Positions 5,801 to 5,884 of a stretch of DNA of 5,884 nt are shown piece by piece. The stretch lies in contig CAMZGF010000042.1 of the NCBI GenBank assembly GCA_947306315.1, positions 1 to 5,884 of the forward strand. The letters run 5' to 3'. The notes below the pieces were generated by a model. The model was not told the DNA's origin, searched no databases, and saw nothing but the letters and a program-made list of their open reading frames with translations. The translations under genes and the position numbers were made by a program. Positions within the stretch are counted from its first letter, which is position 1; each line of letters starts with the position of its first letter. The DNA is from an uncultured Candidatus Saccharibacteria bacterium (GTDB taxonomy: Bacteria > Patescibacteriota > Saccharimonadia > Saccharimonadales > Saccharimonadaceae).

Positions 5801-5876
5801 GCCATTGTAGCTCAGCTGGCAGAGCAGCGCATTCGTAACGAGCAGGTCGCTGGTTCGATCCCAGTCAATGGCTCCA
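5801..5876 (+). tRNA. tRNA-Thr (anticodon CGT) with encoded CCA
   Basis: The 76-nt cloverleaf has an acceptor stem GCCATTG/CAATGGC with seven perfect pairs, a D arm GCTC/GAGC, an anticodon loop TTCGTAA with CGT at 5834-5836, a 5-nt variable loop AGGTC, and a T arm GCTGG/CCAGT closed by one G-U pair with loop TTCGATC. Position 73 is T, and CCA is encoded at 5874-5876. Anticodon CGU reads the Thr codon ACG. G1-C72, C2-G71, G35 and U36 agree with the known identity elements for E. coli threonyl-tRNA synthetase. The anticodon stem is unusual: GCGCA (5827-5831) against CGAGC (5839-5843) leaves G29-A41 and A31-C39 unpaired. Only the gene sequence is seen, so whether it is fully functional is open. 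A short T run (5877-5881) follows with no hairpin before it. Confidence 0.9.
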
Positions 5877-5884
5877 TTTTTATG

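Noticed and set aside
5877..5881. The T run after the tRNA as a rho-independent terminator.
   Set aside because: It is only five T long and no independent hairpin precedes it, although the tRNA acceptor stem itself might play that part.
1..5884. CRISPR array, insertion sequence, integrase attachment site or defence island.
   Set aside because: No regularly spaced direct repeats, transposase motifs or terminal inverted repeats were seen. The 3' end of the tRNA gene is not duplicated elsewhere in the window as far as I can see by eye.

Overview
The window looks like a piece of a small-genome bacterium of the Candidate Phyla Radiation, most likely Saccharibacteria (TM7) or a close relative. This rests on gene content and style, not on a marker-gene search. 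The signs are short and tightly packed genes, a PolA whose proofreading domain is eroded, a dephospho-CoA-kinase/UPF0200-like P-loop protein directly upstream of polA, a two-helix membrane-anchored glycosyltransferase N-terminus of a type I associate with CPR genomes, and moderately AT-rich sequence. TGA ends polA exactly where the family ends, so TGA is a stop here. That argues against the Gracilibacteria/SR1 code, in which UGA is glycine.

Layout: every protein gene lies on the minus strand and is read from high to low coordinates. A secreted beta-helix surface protein with a C-terminal membrane anchor (4390-5715) comes first. A 91-bp gap with a perfect palindrome follows, then a small degenerate phospholipase-D-fold protein (3903-4298), a P-loop kinase-like protein (3297-3878), DNA polymerase I (835-3282), a three-helix membrane protein (402-806) and the N-terminus of a membrane glycosyltransferase that runs off the left edge (1-388). 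On the plus strand at the right edge is a tRNA-Thr(CGT) (5801-5876), transcribed divergently from the surface protein gene across an 85-bp shared promoter region. No stretch over 300 bases lacks a gene.

Expression: four start regions carry a near-perfect extended -10 (TGnTATAAT or TGnTATACT) with no convincing -35. In front of the P-loop gene the spacing puts the predicted transcription start on the A of the ATG, so that mRNA would be leaderless. The small membrane protein gene would have a leader of about 7 nt and no Shine-Dalgarno. polA and the surface protein gene instead have good Shine-Dalgarno sequences.

The genes fall into a replication/repair pair (P-loop protein plus PolA, 14 bp apart), an envelope pair (small membrane protein plus glycosyltransferase, 13 bp apart) and a surface protein. 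I see no defence system, mobile element or CRISPR array. The oddities most worth following are the tRNA anticodon stem with two mispairs, the PLD-fold protein that has lost its catalytic histidine, and the leaderless/extended -10 promoter style.
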